NCBI RefSeq assembly: GCF_948472415.1
Contig: NZ_OX419519.1
Coordinates: forward strand, 4,340,001-4,404,000
Direction: 5' to 3'
Length of the DNA: 64,000 nt
DNA from: Kitasatospora fiedleri
GTDB lineage: Bacteria; Actinomycetota; Actinomycetes; Streptomycetales; Streptomycetaceae
Below are positions 1 to 9,026 of the stretch, piece by piece. How positions within the stretch are numbered: the first letter of the stretch is position 1; each line of letters opens with the position of its first letter. A program made the position numbers and the translations under genes. The notes beneath the pieces were generated by a model. It saw only the letters and a program-made list of their open reading frames with translations. It was not told the DNA's origin and made no database searches.

Positions 1-539
1 ACCCCGTCACGCCCGCCTCCTACGTCCGCGCGCAGGCCGCGCTGCGGCACCTGGAGCGGCAGGCGGCGGTCGCCGAGGCGCGCCGCGCGGTGGACGAGCG
101 GGCCCAGGTCGAGCTGCGCCCGAAGGTGCCGGAGCCGGTGCCGACGGCCACGGCCGCCGCGCTGCGCCCGGTCGGCCCGGCGCTGCCCGGGCCGGAGCAG
201 CGCCCGGTCGTTCCCGCGCCGCAGCGCCCGCGGGCCACGGCGTTCAGCTTCTTCGGCCGCCCCGGCGCGGCCCGGGCCGCGCTGCGCTCCGGCGCCGCGG
301 CCCCCGCGGTCGGCGACCTGGCGGACGTGGTGGGCGACGAGGCGCTGGCCGACAGCGAGCGCTACGCGGTGACGGCCGGCACCCCGGTGGACGCCGCGCA
401 GCCGCCGCACCAGGCGGTGGAGCAGCCGCCGAGCCACCAGCACGCCGAGTCGGACACCGAGTCCGAGGTGGTCGACCTCACCGCGCACGACGAGACCGAG
501 CTGCTGGAGCTGCCGGAGCTGCGGGCCGGCCGCTCCTGA
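1..539 (+). CDS. C-terminal part of an unidentified protein
   Basis: The reading frame is open from the left edge of the window (frame starting at base 3) and ends at TGA 537-539, so only the last 178 or so residues are visible. The segment starts in an Arg/Ala-rich likely helical stretch, passes through a Pro/Ala-rich linker, and ends in an acidic tail rich in Glu, Asp and Leu. No catalytic motif or membrane segment is visible. It reads toward the TerD gene and shares the strong hairpin at 551-590 with it. Codon use is normal for the window, which supports it being real. I do not recognise the family; the missing N-terminus is needed to name it. Confidence 0.6.
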   Translation, partial: PVTPASYVRAQAALRHLERQAAVAEARRAVDERAQVELRPKVPEPVPTATAAALRPVGPALPGPEQRPVVPAPQRPRATAFSFFGRPGAARAALRSGAAAPAVGDLADVVGDEALADSERYAVTAGTPVDAAQPPHQAVEQPPSHQHAESDTESEVVDLTAHDETELLELPELRAGRS

Positions 540-550
540 CCGGACCCGGT

Positions 551-590
551 GCGCGAACGGCCCCCGGAGTCCTCCGGGGGCCGTTCGCGC
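551..590. terminator. bidirectional hairpin terminator
   Basis: A perfect 18-bp inverted repeat (551-568 with 573-590, arm GCGCGAACGGCCCCCGGA) closes on a 4-base loop GTCC. It lies between two convergent genes, so it probably ends both transcripts. There is no T tract, as is usual in Streptomyces. Confidence 0.85.
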
Positions 591-602
591 GGTGGTGCCG
601 GG

Positions 603-1178
603 TCAGACGTTGACGCCGAAGTCCTGGGCGATGCCGACCAGGCCGGAGGCGTAGCCCTGGCCGATGGCGCGGAACTTCCACTCGGCACCGTTGCGGTACA
701 GCTCGCCGAAGATCATCGCGGTCTCGGTGGCGGCGTCCTCGGAGAGGTCGTAGCGGGCGATCTCGGCGCCGCCGGCCTGGTTGAGCACCCGAATGTAGGC
801 GTTGCGGACCTGGCCGAAGCTCTGGCCGCGGTTGATGCCGTCGTAGATGGTCACCGGGAAGACGATCTTGGTGACGTCGGCGGGCAGCGCGGCCAGGTTG
901 ATGTTGATCGACTCGTCGTCGCCCGCGCCCTCGCCGGTGCGGTTGTCGCCGGTGTGCACGACGCTGCTGTCCGGGGTGCTGGTGTTGTTGAAGAACACGA
1001 AGTGCCGGTCCGAGTAGACCTTGCCTTCGCCGTTCAGGACGATCGCGCTGGCGTCCAGGTCGAACTCGGCGCCGGTGGTGGTGCGCACGTCCCAGCCGAG
1101 GCCGACGGTGACCGCGGTCAGGCCGGGGGCCTCCTTGGTCAGCGAGACGTTGCCACCCTTGGAGAGGCTCACGGGCAT
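603..1178 (-). CDS. TerD family protein
   Basis: A 191-residue protein of the TerD/CABP1 family, the usual single-domain length. The N-terminus starts with [13 protein letters not shown], the typical family opening. The conserved DLDAS (residues 40-44), [10 protein letters not shown] (75-84) and GDDES (86-90) motifs are present; in this family the acidic residues bind two calcium ions. TerD proteins are linked to tellurite and stress resistance, and in Streptomyces several paralogues affect development. Here the gene stands alone without other ter genes. An ATG start at 1178 is preceded by GGGAC. Function in this organism is inferred from family only. Confidence 0.93.
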   Translation of the reverse strand: MPVSLSKGGNVSLTKEAPGLTAVTVGLGWDVRTTTGAEFDLDASAIVLNGEGKVYSDRHFVFFNNTSTPDSSVVHTGDNRTGEGAGDDESININLAALPADVTKIVFPVTIYDGINRGQSFGQVRNAYIRVLNQAGGAEIARYDLSEDAATETAMIFGELYRNGAEWKFRAIGQGYASGLVGIAQDFGVNV

Positions 1179-1290
1179 GGTCTGTGGTGTCCCTTCGGTC
1201 GGTTTTGCCCAGAGAACGCCGGACGGGCCGCGATTGGTTCCACCGGTTGGTGGACGGACGGTTCTCCCCCGGGCGGCGCTCGGGCCGTGA

Positions 1291-1791
1291 TCAGATTCTC
1301 GGGTAACGGCCCTGCACGGTCCAGACGTTCGGGTTGTCGGCGAGCCCCTCGTGCAGCTCGGTCAGGTCGGCCAGCACGTCCTGCAGGAAGTCCCTGGCCT
1401 CGCGGCGCAGTTCGGCGTGCCGGACCACCAGCGGTTCGTCTTCCGGGCGCCAGGTCGCGGTGATCTCCACCCAGCCGAACCGGCGGGCGAAGCGCAGCAG
1501 TTCGGTGTTCTGGGTGAAGTCCAGGTCCTCGGTGCGCACCCGGGCCTCCCGGCTGCCCCGCGGGTCCTGGTCGAGCCGCTCGGCGATGTCGCACACCGCC
1601 CAGGCGAAGTCCAGCACCGGCACCCAGCCCCAGCGGGTCTCCAGCCCGGCGCCCTCGTCCGTCTCCAGGTACACGTCGCCCGCGAACAGGTCGTGCCGCA
1701 GCGAGCGGACCGACGCGGTGCGGTAGTCGGTCTGCGGGGGGTCGGGGAGGCGGGTGGACAGCGAGTAGCCGAGCTCGATCACGCCCGCCAT
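1291..1791 (-). CDS. conserved hypothetical protein (DUF7878-like)
   Basis: A 166-residue soluble acidic protein. It has no signal peptide or membrane segment. Regions of note are a [11 protein letters not shown] stretch near residue 55 and [10 protein letters not shown] near 105, which look like beta strands of a small alpha/beta fold, and a helical C-terminal third. It resembles short actinobacterial proteins of unknown function (I think DUF7878, but I am not sure). It is transcribed in the same direction as the TerD gene 112 bases downstream, and is divergent from arfB. No enzymatic motif is visible. Confidence 0.7.
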   Translation of the reverse strand: MAGVIELGYSLSTRLPDPPQTDYRTASVRSLRHDLFAGDVYLETDEGAGLETRWGWVPVLDFAWAVCDIAERLDQDPRGSREARVRTEDLDFTQNTELLRFARRFGWVEITATWRPEDEPLVVRHAELRREARDFLQDVLADLTELHEGLADNPNVWTVQGRYPRI

Positions 1792-1844
1792 TGTGCCCGC
1801 TTAACCAGGTGACGGGGGCCGGGGGCGGGCGGGATGATGGGCGC

Positions 1845-2273
1845 ATGACTGAGCCCGTGCGCGTACGGGGCTCGGTGGTCGTCCCCGACGCCGAGCTCGT
1901 CTGGCGCTTCTCGCGGTCCTCCGGCCCCGGCGGACAGCACGTGAACACCTCCGACTCCCGGGTCGAGCTGCGCTGGGACCTCGCCTCCTCCGACGCGCTG
2001 CCGGCGGTGTGGAAGGAGCGCGCCCTGGAGCGGCTGGCCTCCCGGCTGGTGGACGGGGTGCTGGTGGTCCGGGCCTCCGAGCACCGCTCGCAGTGGCGCA
2101 ACCGGGAGGTGGCCGCGGCCCGGCTGGCCGCGCTGCTGGGGGAGGCCACCGCGCCGCCGCCGAAGGCCCGGCGGGCCACCAAGCCCAGCCGGGGCATGGT
2201 CGAGCGGCGGCTGGAGACCAAGCGGCACCGCTCGGGGCTCAAGCAGGGCCGGGGCCGCATCCGCCCGGAGTGA
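1845..2273 (+). CDS. arfB: alternative ribosome-rescue factor ArfB (YaeJ-type peptidyl-tRNA hydrolase)
   Basis: A 142-residue protein with the release-factor catalytic domain. The GGQ motif is at residues 29-31 in the context SSGPGGQHVN, the signature that cuts the ester bond of peptidyl-tRNA in the ribosome. The C-terminus (KARRATKPSRGMVERRLE and on) is strongly basic, which in ArfB fits in the empty mRNA channel of a stalled ribosome. It lacks the codon-recognition domains of RF1/RF2, as expected. Start chosen at ATG 1845; an in-frame ATG-less extension back to 1791 is not protein-like. It ends 7 bases before the convergent flavin reductase gene. Confidence 0.93.
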   Translation: MTEPVRVRGSVVVPDAELVWRFSRSSGPGGQHVNTSDSRVELRWDLASSDALPAVWKERALERLASRLVDGVLVVRASEHRSQWRNREVAAARLAALLGEATAPPPKARRATKPSRGMVERRLETKRHRSGLKQGRGRIRPE

Positions 2274-2280
2274 CGGGCCG

Positions 2281-2841
2281 TCAGCCCAGCTGCCGGTAGC
2301 CGCCGCGCAGGTACAGCAGCGGCCGTCCGGCCGGGGCCGGCACCTCGGCGGCCAGGACGCGGCCGAGCACCAGGGTGTGGTCGCCGGCCGCGATCCGCTG
2401 CTCGGTGCGGCACTCCACGGTGGCCAGCGCTCCGTCGATCAGCGGGGCGCCCGCGTGCGGGCCGCGGTGCCAGGCGGCGTCGCCGAACAGCAGCCGGTCG
2501 CTGAGCCGCCCCTTCATGGCGAACCGGGAGGCGAGCGCGCGGTGCTCCTCGCCGAGCAGCGACACCGCCCAGGTCTCGGCCCGGGCCAGCAGCTCGTCCA
2601 TCCGGGAGTCGGTGCGGAGCGAGACCAGCACCAGCGGCGGCTCCAGCGACACCGACAGGAACGAGGTCGCGGTCATCCCCGCGTCCTCGTCGTCCTCGGG
2701 GTCGTGCACGGTCAGCAGCGAGACGCCCGCGGCGAGTTGGCCGAGGGCGGCCCGGAACTCCTCGGGGGTGGCGCCGGCCGCCGCGGGGGCGGGGGCGGCG
2801 GGGGCGGCGGGGGACTGCGGAGAGCTGTACACGTACCGCAC
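2281..2841 (-). CDS. flavin reductase family protein (FMN-binding)
   Basis: A 186-residue protein with the split-barrel flavin reductase-like domain. After an Ala/Pro-rich 25-residue leader come EEFRAALGQLAAGVSLLTV and GMTATSFLSVSLEPPLVLVS, the hallmark of the HpaC/NADH:FMN oxidoreductase family, where the TAxSFxSVSLxPP stretch contacts FMN. Such proteins supply reduced flavin to a monooxygenase, but no partner monooxygenase is nearby. GTG start at 2841; the low-complexity leader means the true start could be further in. Divergent from cdgB across a 214-base region. Confidence 0.88.
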   Translation of the reverse strand: MRYVYSSPQSPAAPAAPAPAAAGATPEEFRAALGQLAAGVSLLTVHDPEDDEDAGMTATSFLSVSLEPPLVLVSLRTDSRMDELLARAETWAVSLLGEEHRALASRFAMKGRLSDRLLFGDAAWHRGPHAGAPLIDGALATVECRTEQRIAAGDHTLVLGRVLAAEVPAPAGRPLLYLRGGYRQLG

Positions 2842-2924
2842 GGTAGTCGCCGGTCGGGCGTGCCGGTATCGGGCCGTGGTCGTAGGTCCGCTCGGCCTTT
2901 GGTCGCCAACTCCTTGATCATTGT

Positions 2925-2945
2925 GTGATTTGAGTCACAGTCACC
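2925..2945 (+). promoter_or_regulatory. possible BldD box upstream of cdgB
   Basis: The sequence GTGA-N6-TCAC-AG-TCACC lies 110 bases before the cdgB start. It fits the early BldD consensus (AGTGA, variable gap, TCACC). BldD is known to repress cdgB in Streptomyces and to be activated by the c-di-GMP that CdgB makes. The match to the later 15-base palindromic consensus is poor, so this is tentative. Confidence 0.35.
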
Positions 2946-3055
2946 GGCTATTGCTGACCGAGCGTGCCTATCGCAGTGCTCGCTGTGATTCAGTTCTTCT
3001 GGCAATCGGACGACAACCTTTCAAGAACCATCCGAAGCAGCCGGGGAGCCCCCGC

Positions 3056-4843
3056 ATGGAAGCCGAGTCGGAGCCCTACGTCCGCCTCGCGACCCTCCGC
3101 ACCTTGCACCGGGTCGTGGCGGACCTCAACGCTGCCCGGAGCCTGGCGGGAACCCTGCAGGCGGTCGTCGAGGGCGCGGTCCACGGGCTCGGGTTCGACG
3201 CCGCCGCGGTCAGCCTGGTGCGCCCCGACGGCGACCTCGTGGTCGCCGCCGTCTGGGAGATCGAGGAGAACGCCTTCGGCGGCCCCACCGTCCTGCTCGG
3301 CCAGGTCGGCTCCCGCGAGTCCTGGGAGCGGATGCTCCAGGTCGCCGACCACTGGGGCACCCTGCGCTTCCTGCCGCACGACCGCGGCTGGGCGATCGCC
3401 ACCGACGTCCCCACCTGGACCGGCGACGGCCCGATGCCCGTCTACGGCAACGACTGGCACCCCGCCGACGTGCTGCTCGCCCCGATGTACAGCGCCGGCG
3501 GCGACCTGCTCGGCATCCTCTCGGTGGACCGCCCGCGCAGCGGCAAGCGCCCCGGCGCCTGGACCCGCGAGGCGCTGGAGATGTTCTCCCTGCAGGCCTC
3601 CATAGCCATCGGCAACGCCCGGCTGCGGGCCGAGATGCAGCGCGCCCTGGCCCGGCTGGAGAAGGAGCAGCAGGCCCTGCGGGCCAGCGAGGAGTCCTTC
3701 CGGCAGGCCTTCGAGTACGCCCCCAGCGGGATGGCCATCACCGAGCTGCACGGCGACGCGATGGGCCAGCTCAGCCGGGTCAACGACGCCCTGTGCCGGC
3801 TGCTCGGCCGCCCCCGCGCCGCGCTGCGCCAGCAGCGCTTCGTCGACCTGGTCCACCCCGACGACCTCGACCTGCTGCTGCGCACCAGCGCCGAGGGCGG
3901 CCGTGCCGAGCTGCGGCTGGCCCGCCGGGACGGCGGCTACCAGTGGGTCTGCCTGCGCAACTCGGTGGTCGCCGACGCCGCCGAGGGCCCCAGCTTCCTG
4001 CTGACCCACGTCGAGGACATCGAGGACCGCAAGCGCCACGAGCTCCAGCTCGCCCACCGGGCCAGCCACGACGCACTCACCGGCCTGCCGAACGGCGCCG
4101 AGCTGCGGGCCCGGCTGGCCCGCCGGCTCTGTCCGGTCGCCCCGCCCCCGGCGATACCCGGCCAGGCGCCGCCCCCCGACGCCCCCCACCAGCCCTCCCA
4201 CGCCGCCGCGGACGGCCGCCCGGCCCCCGGGGCGGCCGACGCCCTCGCGCACGGCTACGCGGCCCCCGACGGGCCCCTGGAGCGCGACCTGGCCGCCTTC
4301 CCCGACGACCGGCCGCCGTACCCCGGCGCCCCCGCCCACCACGTGCACGCGGTGGTCCCCGCCGAGCAGCCCGCCGGCGACCTGTGGCACGGCCACCGCC
4401 GCGGCGCCCCCGCCGGCGAGCGCGGCCTGGCCGTCCTCTACTGCGACCTCGACGGGTTCAAGCTGGTCAACGACCGGCACGGGCACAACACCGGCGACGC
4501 CGTCCTGATCGAGATCGCCCGCCGCCTCCAGCAGGTCGTCCGGGAGGGCGACACGGTGGCCCGGATGAGCGGCGACGAGTTCGTCGTCCTGGCCGACAAC
4601 ATCGGCCGCGAGGAGGCCAAGGAGCTGGCCGGGCGGCTGCGCGGGGCGATCCTGCCGCCGATGCGGATCGACAACCGGGCGGTGCGGGTCGGCGTCAGCC
4701 TGGGCATCGGCTGGGCCGGCTGCGGCATGAGCATCGACGAGGTGCTGCACTCGGCGGACGAGCGGATGTACGACGAGAAGCGCACCCGCGGCGGCGCCGC
4801 CCGCGGCTCGCGCGGCGAGCGCTCGCACCGTCGGGCGGGTTGA
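3056..4843 (+). CDS. cdgB: diguanylate cyclase CdgB (GAF-PAS-GGDEF)
   Basis: A 595-residue cytoplasmic protein that makes the second messenger c-di-GMP. Domain order: GAF (about 15-190), coiled-coil link (about 195-215), PAS/PAC (about 220-335), then GGDEF. The active-site loop is SGDEF (505-509), a functional variant, and the allosteric inhibition site RxxD (REGD, 496-499) sits exactly five residues before it. DALTGLPN marks the GGDEF start near 345. A Pro/Ala-rich insert of about 95 residues (roughly 358-453) interrupts the GGDEF domain between its first helix and the CDLDGFKLVND strand. No transmembrane segment. Domain order and the TerD neighbour match S. coelicolor cdgB, a regulator of development. 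ATG 3056 follows GGGGAG. Confidence 0.93.
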   Translation: MEAESEPYVRLATLRTLHRVVADLNAARSLAGTLQAVVEGAVHGLGFDAAAVSLVRPDGDLVVAAVWEIEENAFGGPTVLLGQVGSRESWERMLQVADHWGTLRFLPHDRGWAIATDVPTWTGDGPMPVYGNDWHPADVLLAPMYSAGGDLLGILSVDRPRSGKRPGAWTREALEMFSLQASIAIGNARLRAEMQRALARLEKEQQALRASEESFRQAFEYAPSGMAITELHGDAMGQLSRVNDALCRLLGRPRAALRQQRFVDLVHPDDLDLLLRTSAEGGRAELRLARRDGGYQWVCLRNSVVADAAEGPSFLLTHVEDIEDRKRHELQLAHRASHDALTGLPNGAELRARLARRLCPVAPPPAIPGQAPPPDAPHQPSHAAADGRPAPGAADALAHGYAAPDGPLERDLAAFPDDRPPYPGAPAHHVHAVVPAEQPAGDLWHGHRRGAPAGERGLAVLYCDLDGFKLVNDRHGHNTGDAVLIEIARRLQQVVREGDTVARMSGDEFVVLADNIGREEAKELAGRLRGAILPPMRIDNRAVRVGVSLGIGWAGCGMSIDEVLHSADERMYDEKRTRGGAARGSRGERSHRRAG

Positions 4844-4920
4844 ACCGCTTGGCCCCCGCTCAGCCGGGCCAGGTAGGGTGCCCTGGGTACAGAGACCATC
4901 CAGCTCCAGGGGAGTCGACC

Positions 4921-5898
4921 GTGACCACGCCCGGTGACAACGGCGCACCGCCCGAAGACGCGGTTCAGGACGACCCCTTCGCGTACCTCTACCGCCCGGC
5001 GGAGGGCGAGCAGCCCGTCGCGGAGCGGCCCCGCAGCGGCTACAGCCGCCCGATGGAGGTCGGCCGCGCCAGCTACGGCGAGCGCCCCGTCCACCCGCAG
5101 GCCGGCCCCGCCGGGTACGGCCGGGCCCCCGGGCAGCCCGCCGACCGGTTCGCCGGGTCGGAGCCCACCTCCGCGCTGCCCCAGCAGTCCCGCTACGCCG
5201 AGCGCTCCCGGCCCCGGCCCGGCGAGGAGAAGCCCGCGGGCCGCGGCAAGGCCGCGATCATCGGCGCCGTCGCGGTGGTCGCCGCGGTCGCCATCGGTGC
5301 GGGCGTCGCGCTCTCCACCGGCGACCCGGACGGCAAGCCGAAGGCCGGTGCCGCCGCCCAGTCCGCGCCCGCCGCCCCGTCCGGCGGTGCCACCGGTGGT
5401 GCCGCGGGCAGCGCCGGCCCCTCGGCCGACTCCTCGCCCAGCACCACCGCGCTCTCCGGCGGGACGGACGTCGCCGACGCCGCCGGCATGAAGCTCGGCG
5501 GCGGCAGCACGGTCGCCGGGCAGGTCGCGGGCGCGAAGGCGGCCGGCGGCAAGTACGTCGACGGTCTCGGCACGGTGGGCGCCTCGGTCTCCTGGGACGT
5601 GAACGTGCCCGCCGCCGGCACCTTCCAGATCTGGCTGCGCTTCAACAACAGCGGCCCGAACGCCACCGCCACCGTCGCGGTGGACGGCAAGCCGACCTAC
5701 ACCCCGATAAAGCTCAACAACTACAGCCCCGGCCTGCCGCCGGAGAGCTCCTGGTACTCCTCCTGGGTCAGCGGCACCGTGGCCCAGCCCGGCCCGCACA
5801 CCATCTCGGTGACCTGCCAGGCCGACAACCAGTGCGGCTTCCTGCTCGACCAGATCGCGGTCACCCCGAACGGCACCTCGAAGGTCCAGGGCTGGTAG
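4921..5898 (+). CDS. membrane-anchored carbohydrate-binding module protein
   Basis: A 325-residue protein with a long Pro-rich cytoplasmic N-terminus (1-105), one membrane segment (about 111-131, AAIIGAVAVVAAVAIGAGVAL split here from its flanks), an Ala/Ser/Gly linker (135-180) and an extracellular beta-sandwich domain (about 185-325). The last domain has GGKYVDGLGTVGASVSWDV and GTFQIWLRFNN, typical of CBM6/CBM35-like modules that bind polysaccharide. No catalytic domain is present, so it probably senses or tethers a cell-wall or environmental glycan. GTG start 4921 is preceded by GGGGAG. It follows cdgB by 77 bases on the same strand and may be cotranscribed. Confidence 0.8.
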   Translation: MTTPGDNGAPPEDAVQDDPFAYLYRPAEGEQPVAERPRSGYSRPMEVGRASYGERPVHPQAGPAGYGRAPGQPADRFAGSEPTSALPQQSRYAERSRPRPGEEKPAGRGKAAIIGAVAVVAAVAIGAGVALSTGDPDGKPKAGAAAQSAPAAPSGGATGGAAGSAGPSADSSPSTTALSGGTDVADAAGMKLGGGSTVAGQVAGAKAAGGKYVDGLGTVGASVSWDVNVPAAGTFQIWLRFNNSGPNATATVAVDGKPTYTPIKLNNYSPGLPPESSWYSSWVSGTVAQPGPHTISVTCQADNQCGFLLDQIAVTPNGTSKVQGW

Positions 5899-5944
5899 CC
5901 CGTCCCGGCCGGGCGCGGTGCGTCCGGCCGGAACGGCGCGCGGG

Positions 5945-6799
5945 TCAGCGGCCGGCGACCACCCGGGCCAGCTGTTCGACGGTCCGGGTCATCGCGTCGC
6001 GGGCGGCGGCCAGGCCGGGCCGGGGGTCGGTGGCCCGGGGGTGGGCGGCCAGGTGGGCGCGGACGGCCGGGGTGTAGGCGAGGTTGAGCGCCGTCCCGAT
6101 GTTGACCTTCACCATGCCGGCGGCGACCGCCTCGGCCAGGGCGTCGTCGGGCACCCCGGAACTGCCGTGCAGCACCAGCGGGACGGGGACGGCGGCGGCC
6201 AGGGCGCGGATCAGCGCGTGGTCCAGGGCGGCGGTCCGGGAGGTCATCGCGTGCGAGGAGCCGACCGCGACGGCCAGCGCGTCGACGCCGGTCTCGGCCA
6301 CGTAGCGGGCGGCCTCGTCCGGATCGGTGCGGGCGCCGGGGGCGTGCGCGCCGAGCGGGGGCTCGCCGTCCTTGCCGCCGACCCGGCCGAGTTCGGCCTC
6401 CACGTGCAGCCCGTGGCGGTGCGCCCAGGCGGTGGCCTCGGCGGTGGCCTTGACGTTCTCGTCGTGCGGCAGCGCGGAGGCGTCGAACATCGCGGAGGAG
6501 AACCCGGCGGCGGGGGCCGCGCGCAGCAGGTCGGCGTCCTCGACGTGGTCGAGGTGGAGCGAGACGGGGACGCGGGCGGCGGCGGCCACCTCGGCGCAGG
6601 CGCGGGCGATCGGCAGCAGCCGACCGCCGCGGTGGGCGACGGCGTTCTGGCTGAGCTGGAGGACCACGGGCGTGGCCGCGGCCTCGGCGCCGGCGGCGAT
6701 GGCCTCGGCGTGCTCCAGGGTGATCACGTTGAAGGCGGGCAGGCCGCGCCGGTCGGCGACGGCGGCGGCGAGCAGGTCGGAGGTGCGGGCGAGCGGCAA
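5945..6799 (-). CDS. class II fructose/tagatose-bisphosphate aldolase family protein
   Basis: A 284-residue zinc aldolase (GatY/KbaY/Fba class II). Zinc ligands are visible in LHLDH (81-85) and in the later HGSSG and EAELG segments, with GMVKVNIGT for phosphate binding. It cleaves a ketose 1,6-bisphosphate to glyceraldehyde-3-phosphate and dihydroxyacetone phosphate. Placed after nagA, a ROK kinase and an SIS isomerase, the likely substrate is tagatose-1,6-bisphosphate from galactosamine breakdown, although fructose-1,6-bisphosphate cannot be excluded. No tagatose-6-phosphate kinase is in the window. It lies 94 bases behind nagA as the last gene of that operon. Confidence 0.88.
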   Translation of the reverse strand: MPLARTSDLLAAAVADRRGLPAFNVITLEHAEAIAAGAEAAATPVVLQLSQNAVAHRGGRLLPIARACAEVAAAARVPVSLHLDHVEDADLLRAAPAAGFSSAMFDASALPHDENVKATAEATAWAHRHGLHVEAELGRVGGKDGEPPLGAHAPGARTDPDEAARYVAETGVDALAVAVGSSHAMTSRTAALDHALIRALAAAVPVPLVLHGSSGVPDDALAEAVAAGMVKVNIGTALNLAYTPAVRAHLAAHPRATDPRPGLAAARDAMTRTVEQLARVVAGR

Positions 6800-6893
6800 G
6801 GGGTGCTCCCGGTGGGGTGAGTAGCGAGGCGCAGGTTCCGCTGCTCACCCCCGTGACCGGGAGGACCGGGACCGCCGGAGGGGCGGCGCCGGG

Positions 6894-8069
6894 TCAGGCC
6901 GGATTGCCGGCCCGGGCGAAGCGGTCCGCGCCGACGATCCACTCGCCGCGGCGCATCACCGCGACGAGTTCGTGACTGTCGGAGTCGAGGACGACCAGGT
7001 CGGCGTTCTTTCCGGCCTCCAGGGTGCCGATGGTGTCGCCCAGGCCGAGCAGCCGGGCGGGGACGGTGGACAGCGAGGTGACGGCCTGGTTCAGGGACAG
7101 GCCGAGGACGGTGACGGCGCGCCGGAAGGCGACGTCCAGGGTGAGGGTGGAGCCAGCGATGGAGCCGCCCTCGACCAGCCGGGCCACGCCGTCCTCGACC
7201 CGGACCTGGAGCGGGCCGAGCGGGTACAGGCCGTCGCCCATGCCGGCCGCGCCCATCGCGTCGGTGATCAGCGCGACGCGGTCGGCGCCGGCCGTGCCGT
7301 AGGCCAGCTCGACCACCGAGGGGTGCAGGTGGACGCCGTCGTTGACCAGCTCGACGGTGACCCGCTCGTCCTCCAGCAGGGCGACGATCGGGCCGGGGGC
7401 GCGGTGCTGGATGCCCGGCATCGCGTTGAACAGGTGGGTGGCGACGGTGGCGCCGGCGTCGATCGCCCGCAGGGTGACCTCGTAGTCGGAGTCGGTGTGG
7501 CCGACGGCGGCGATGATGCCGAGGTCGGACAGCATCCGCACCGACTCCAGGCCGCCGGGCAGCTCCGGGGCCAGGGTGAACATCTTCGTGTGGCCGCGGC
7601 CCGCGTCGGCGAGCTTGCGCACCAGCGCCGGGTCCGGGTCGCGCAGCAGGTCGGGGCGGTGGGCGCCGCACCGGTTGTGCGAGATGAACGGACCCTCGAA
7701 GTGGATGCCGGCCAGGACGCCGTCCTCGACGAGTTCGGAGAGCACCGCCGCCTGGCGGCAGACCTCGTCGATCTCGCCGGTGACGGTGGAGGCCATCGTC
7801 GTGGTGGTGCCGTGCTCCAGGTGCGTGCGGGCGGCGGTGAGCGCCTCCTCGGCGATCCCGGAGGCGTACGAGGCGCCGCCGCCGCCGTGCACGTGCAGGT
7901 CGACGAAGCCGGGGACGACGGTGTACCCGGTGAGGTCGAGGTCGTCCGGTTCCGCCTCGCCGCCGAGGCCCGCGATGCGGGTGCCCTCGACGGAGAGCCG
8001 GCCGGCGTCGAGCACGCCGCCGGGCAGGACCAGTCGGGCTCCGGCCAGTGCAGTACGGTCCGCGGTCAC
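6894..8069 (-). CDS. nagA: N-acetylglucosamine-6-phosphate deacetylase
   Basis: A 391-residue amidohydrolase that removes acetate from GlcNAc-6-phosphate (or GalNAc-6-phosphate), giving the aminosugar phosphate. Metal motif HVHGGGG (59-65), HFEGPF near 128 and AVGHTDSD near 190 are typical NagA landmarks; DAMGAAGM carries the catalytic Asp. GTG start at 8069 overlaps the stop of the ROK gene by 4 bases (GTGA), so the two are translationally coupled. The open frame extends further 5-prime through the ROK gene but only as a shadow. Cytoplasmic. Likely under DasR through the dre site at 9027-9042. Confidence 0.94.
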   Translation of the reverse strand: MTADRTALAGARLVLPGGVLDAGRLSVEGTRIAGLGGEAEPDDLDLTGYTVVPGFVDLHVHGGGGASYASGIAEEALTAARTHLEHGTTTTMASTVTGEIDEVCRQAAVLSELVEDGVLAGIHFEGPFISHNRCGAHRPDLLRDPDPALVRKLADAGRGHTKMFTLAPELPGGLESVRMLSDLGIIAAVGHTDSDYEVTLRAIDAGATVATHLFNAMPGIQHRAPGPIVALLEDERVTVELVNDGVHLHPSVVELAYGTAGADRVALITDAMGAAGMGDGLYPLGPLQVRVEDGVARLVEGGSIAGSTLTLDVAFRRAVTVLGLSLNQAVTSLSTVPARLLGLGDTIGTLEAGKNADLVVLDSDSHELVAVMRRGEWIVGADRFARAGNPA

Positions 8070-8998
8070 GCGGTCACCTCCATGGAGAGCAGATCCCAGG
8101 CGAGCAAGCCGGCGCCCAGGGACGCGGCGGTGTCTTTGAGCATGGCCGGAACGACCTTCGGGGGCATCTGGAAGGTCAGGCGCTCGGTCACCGCGGCGCG
8201 CAGCGGCGTGAAGAGCGTGTCGCCCGCCTCGGCCAGCCCGCCGCCGACGATCACCGTGGACGGGTCGAGCAGGCTCTGGGCCAGCACGATGCCGTCGGCG
8301 AGCGCGTCCACCGCCTCCTGCCAGACCTCGGCCGCCCGCGGGTCGCCGGCGTCGACGGCGCTCGCGCAGGCGGCGGCGTCGGCCTCCGGGTCGCCGCTGG
8401 CGGCGGCCCAGGCCCGGGAGACCGCGGAGGCCGAGGCCAGGGTCTCCAGGCAGCCGCGGGCGCCGCAGCCGCACTGCGGGCCGCCGGGGCGGACCACCAC
8501 GTGGCCGATCTCGCCGCCGTAGCCGTGGGCGCCGGCCTCGATGGTGCCGTGGATGCCGATCGCCCCGGCGATGCCGGTGCCCAGCGCGATGAACAGGAAG
8601 CGGTCGACCCCCCGCCCGGCGCCGATCCGGCCCTCGGCCAGCCCGCCGGAGCGGACGTCGTGGCCGAGGGCGACCGGGATGCCGCCGAGGCGCTCGCCGA
8701 GCAGCTTGCGCATCGGCAGGTCCCGCCAGCCGAGGTTGGCGGAGAAGACCGCGATCCCGTTCCTCTCGTCGATCGTCCCCGGCACGGCGACGCCCGCCGC
8801 GAGGGGGGCGGCACCGAACCGGGTGCGGCCCTCCCGCGCCAGGTCGGCGGCGAAGTCGAGGATGGTGGCGACGACGGCGTCGGGGCCGTGCTCCCGCCCG
8901 GTCGGTCGGCGTGCTTCGAACAGCACGGAGCCGTCCTGGGCGACCAGCGCGGCCTTCATGCCGGTGCCGCCTACATCGAGTGCGATGACGTGCTTCAC
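8066..8998 (-). CDS. ROK family sugar kinase (N-acetylglucosamine/glucokinase type)
   Basis: A 310-residue ROK kinase. The ATP-binding DVGGTGMKAALV opens the protein (8-19); the ROK zinc motif CGCGARGCLE and the sugar-binding EIGHVVV are present near 140-160. No N-terminal helix-turn-helix, so this is a kinase and not a NagC-type repressor. It probably phosphorylates free GlcNAc or GalNAc to feed NagA. GTG start at 8998 with GGGAAACT upstream. A DasR-like dre site lies 29 bases before the start. First gene of the kinase-nagA-aldolase operon. Confidence 0.92.
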   Translation of the reverse strand: MKHVIALDVGGTGMKAALVAQDGSVLFEARRPTGREHGPDAVVATILDFAADLAREGRTRFGAAPLAAGVAVPGTIDERNGIAVFSANLGWRDLPMRKLLGERLGGIPVALGHDVRSGGLAEGRIGAGRGVDRFLFIALGTGIAGAIGIHGTIEAGAHGYGGEIGHVVVRPGGPQCGCGARGCLETLASASAVSRAWAAASGDPEADAAACASAVDAGDPRAAEVWQEAVDALADGIVLAQSLLDPSTVIVGGGLAEAGDTLFTPLRAAVTERLTFQMPPKVVPAMLKDTAASLGAGLLAWDLLSMEVTA

Positions 8999-9026
8999 GG
9001 GGGACAGTTTCCCTTGGCCGGGTCTA

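Noticed and set aside
2842..3055. A full modern-consensus BldD box before cdgB
   Set aside because: The 15-base palindromic consensus is not matched well; only the older half-site pattern is, so it is listed at low confidence.
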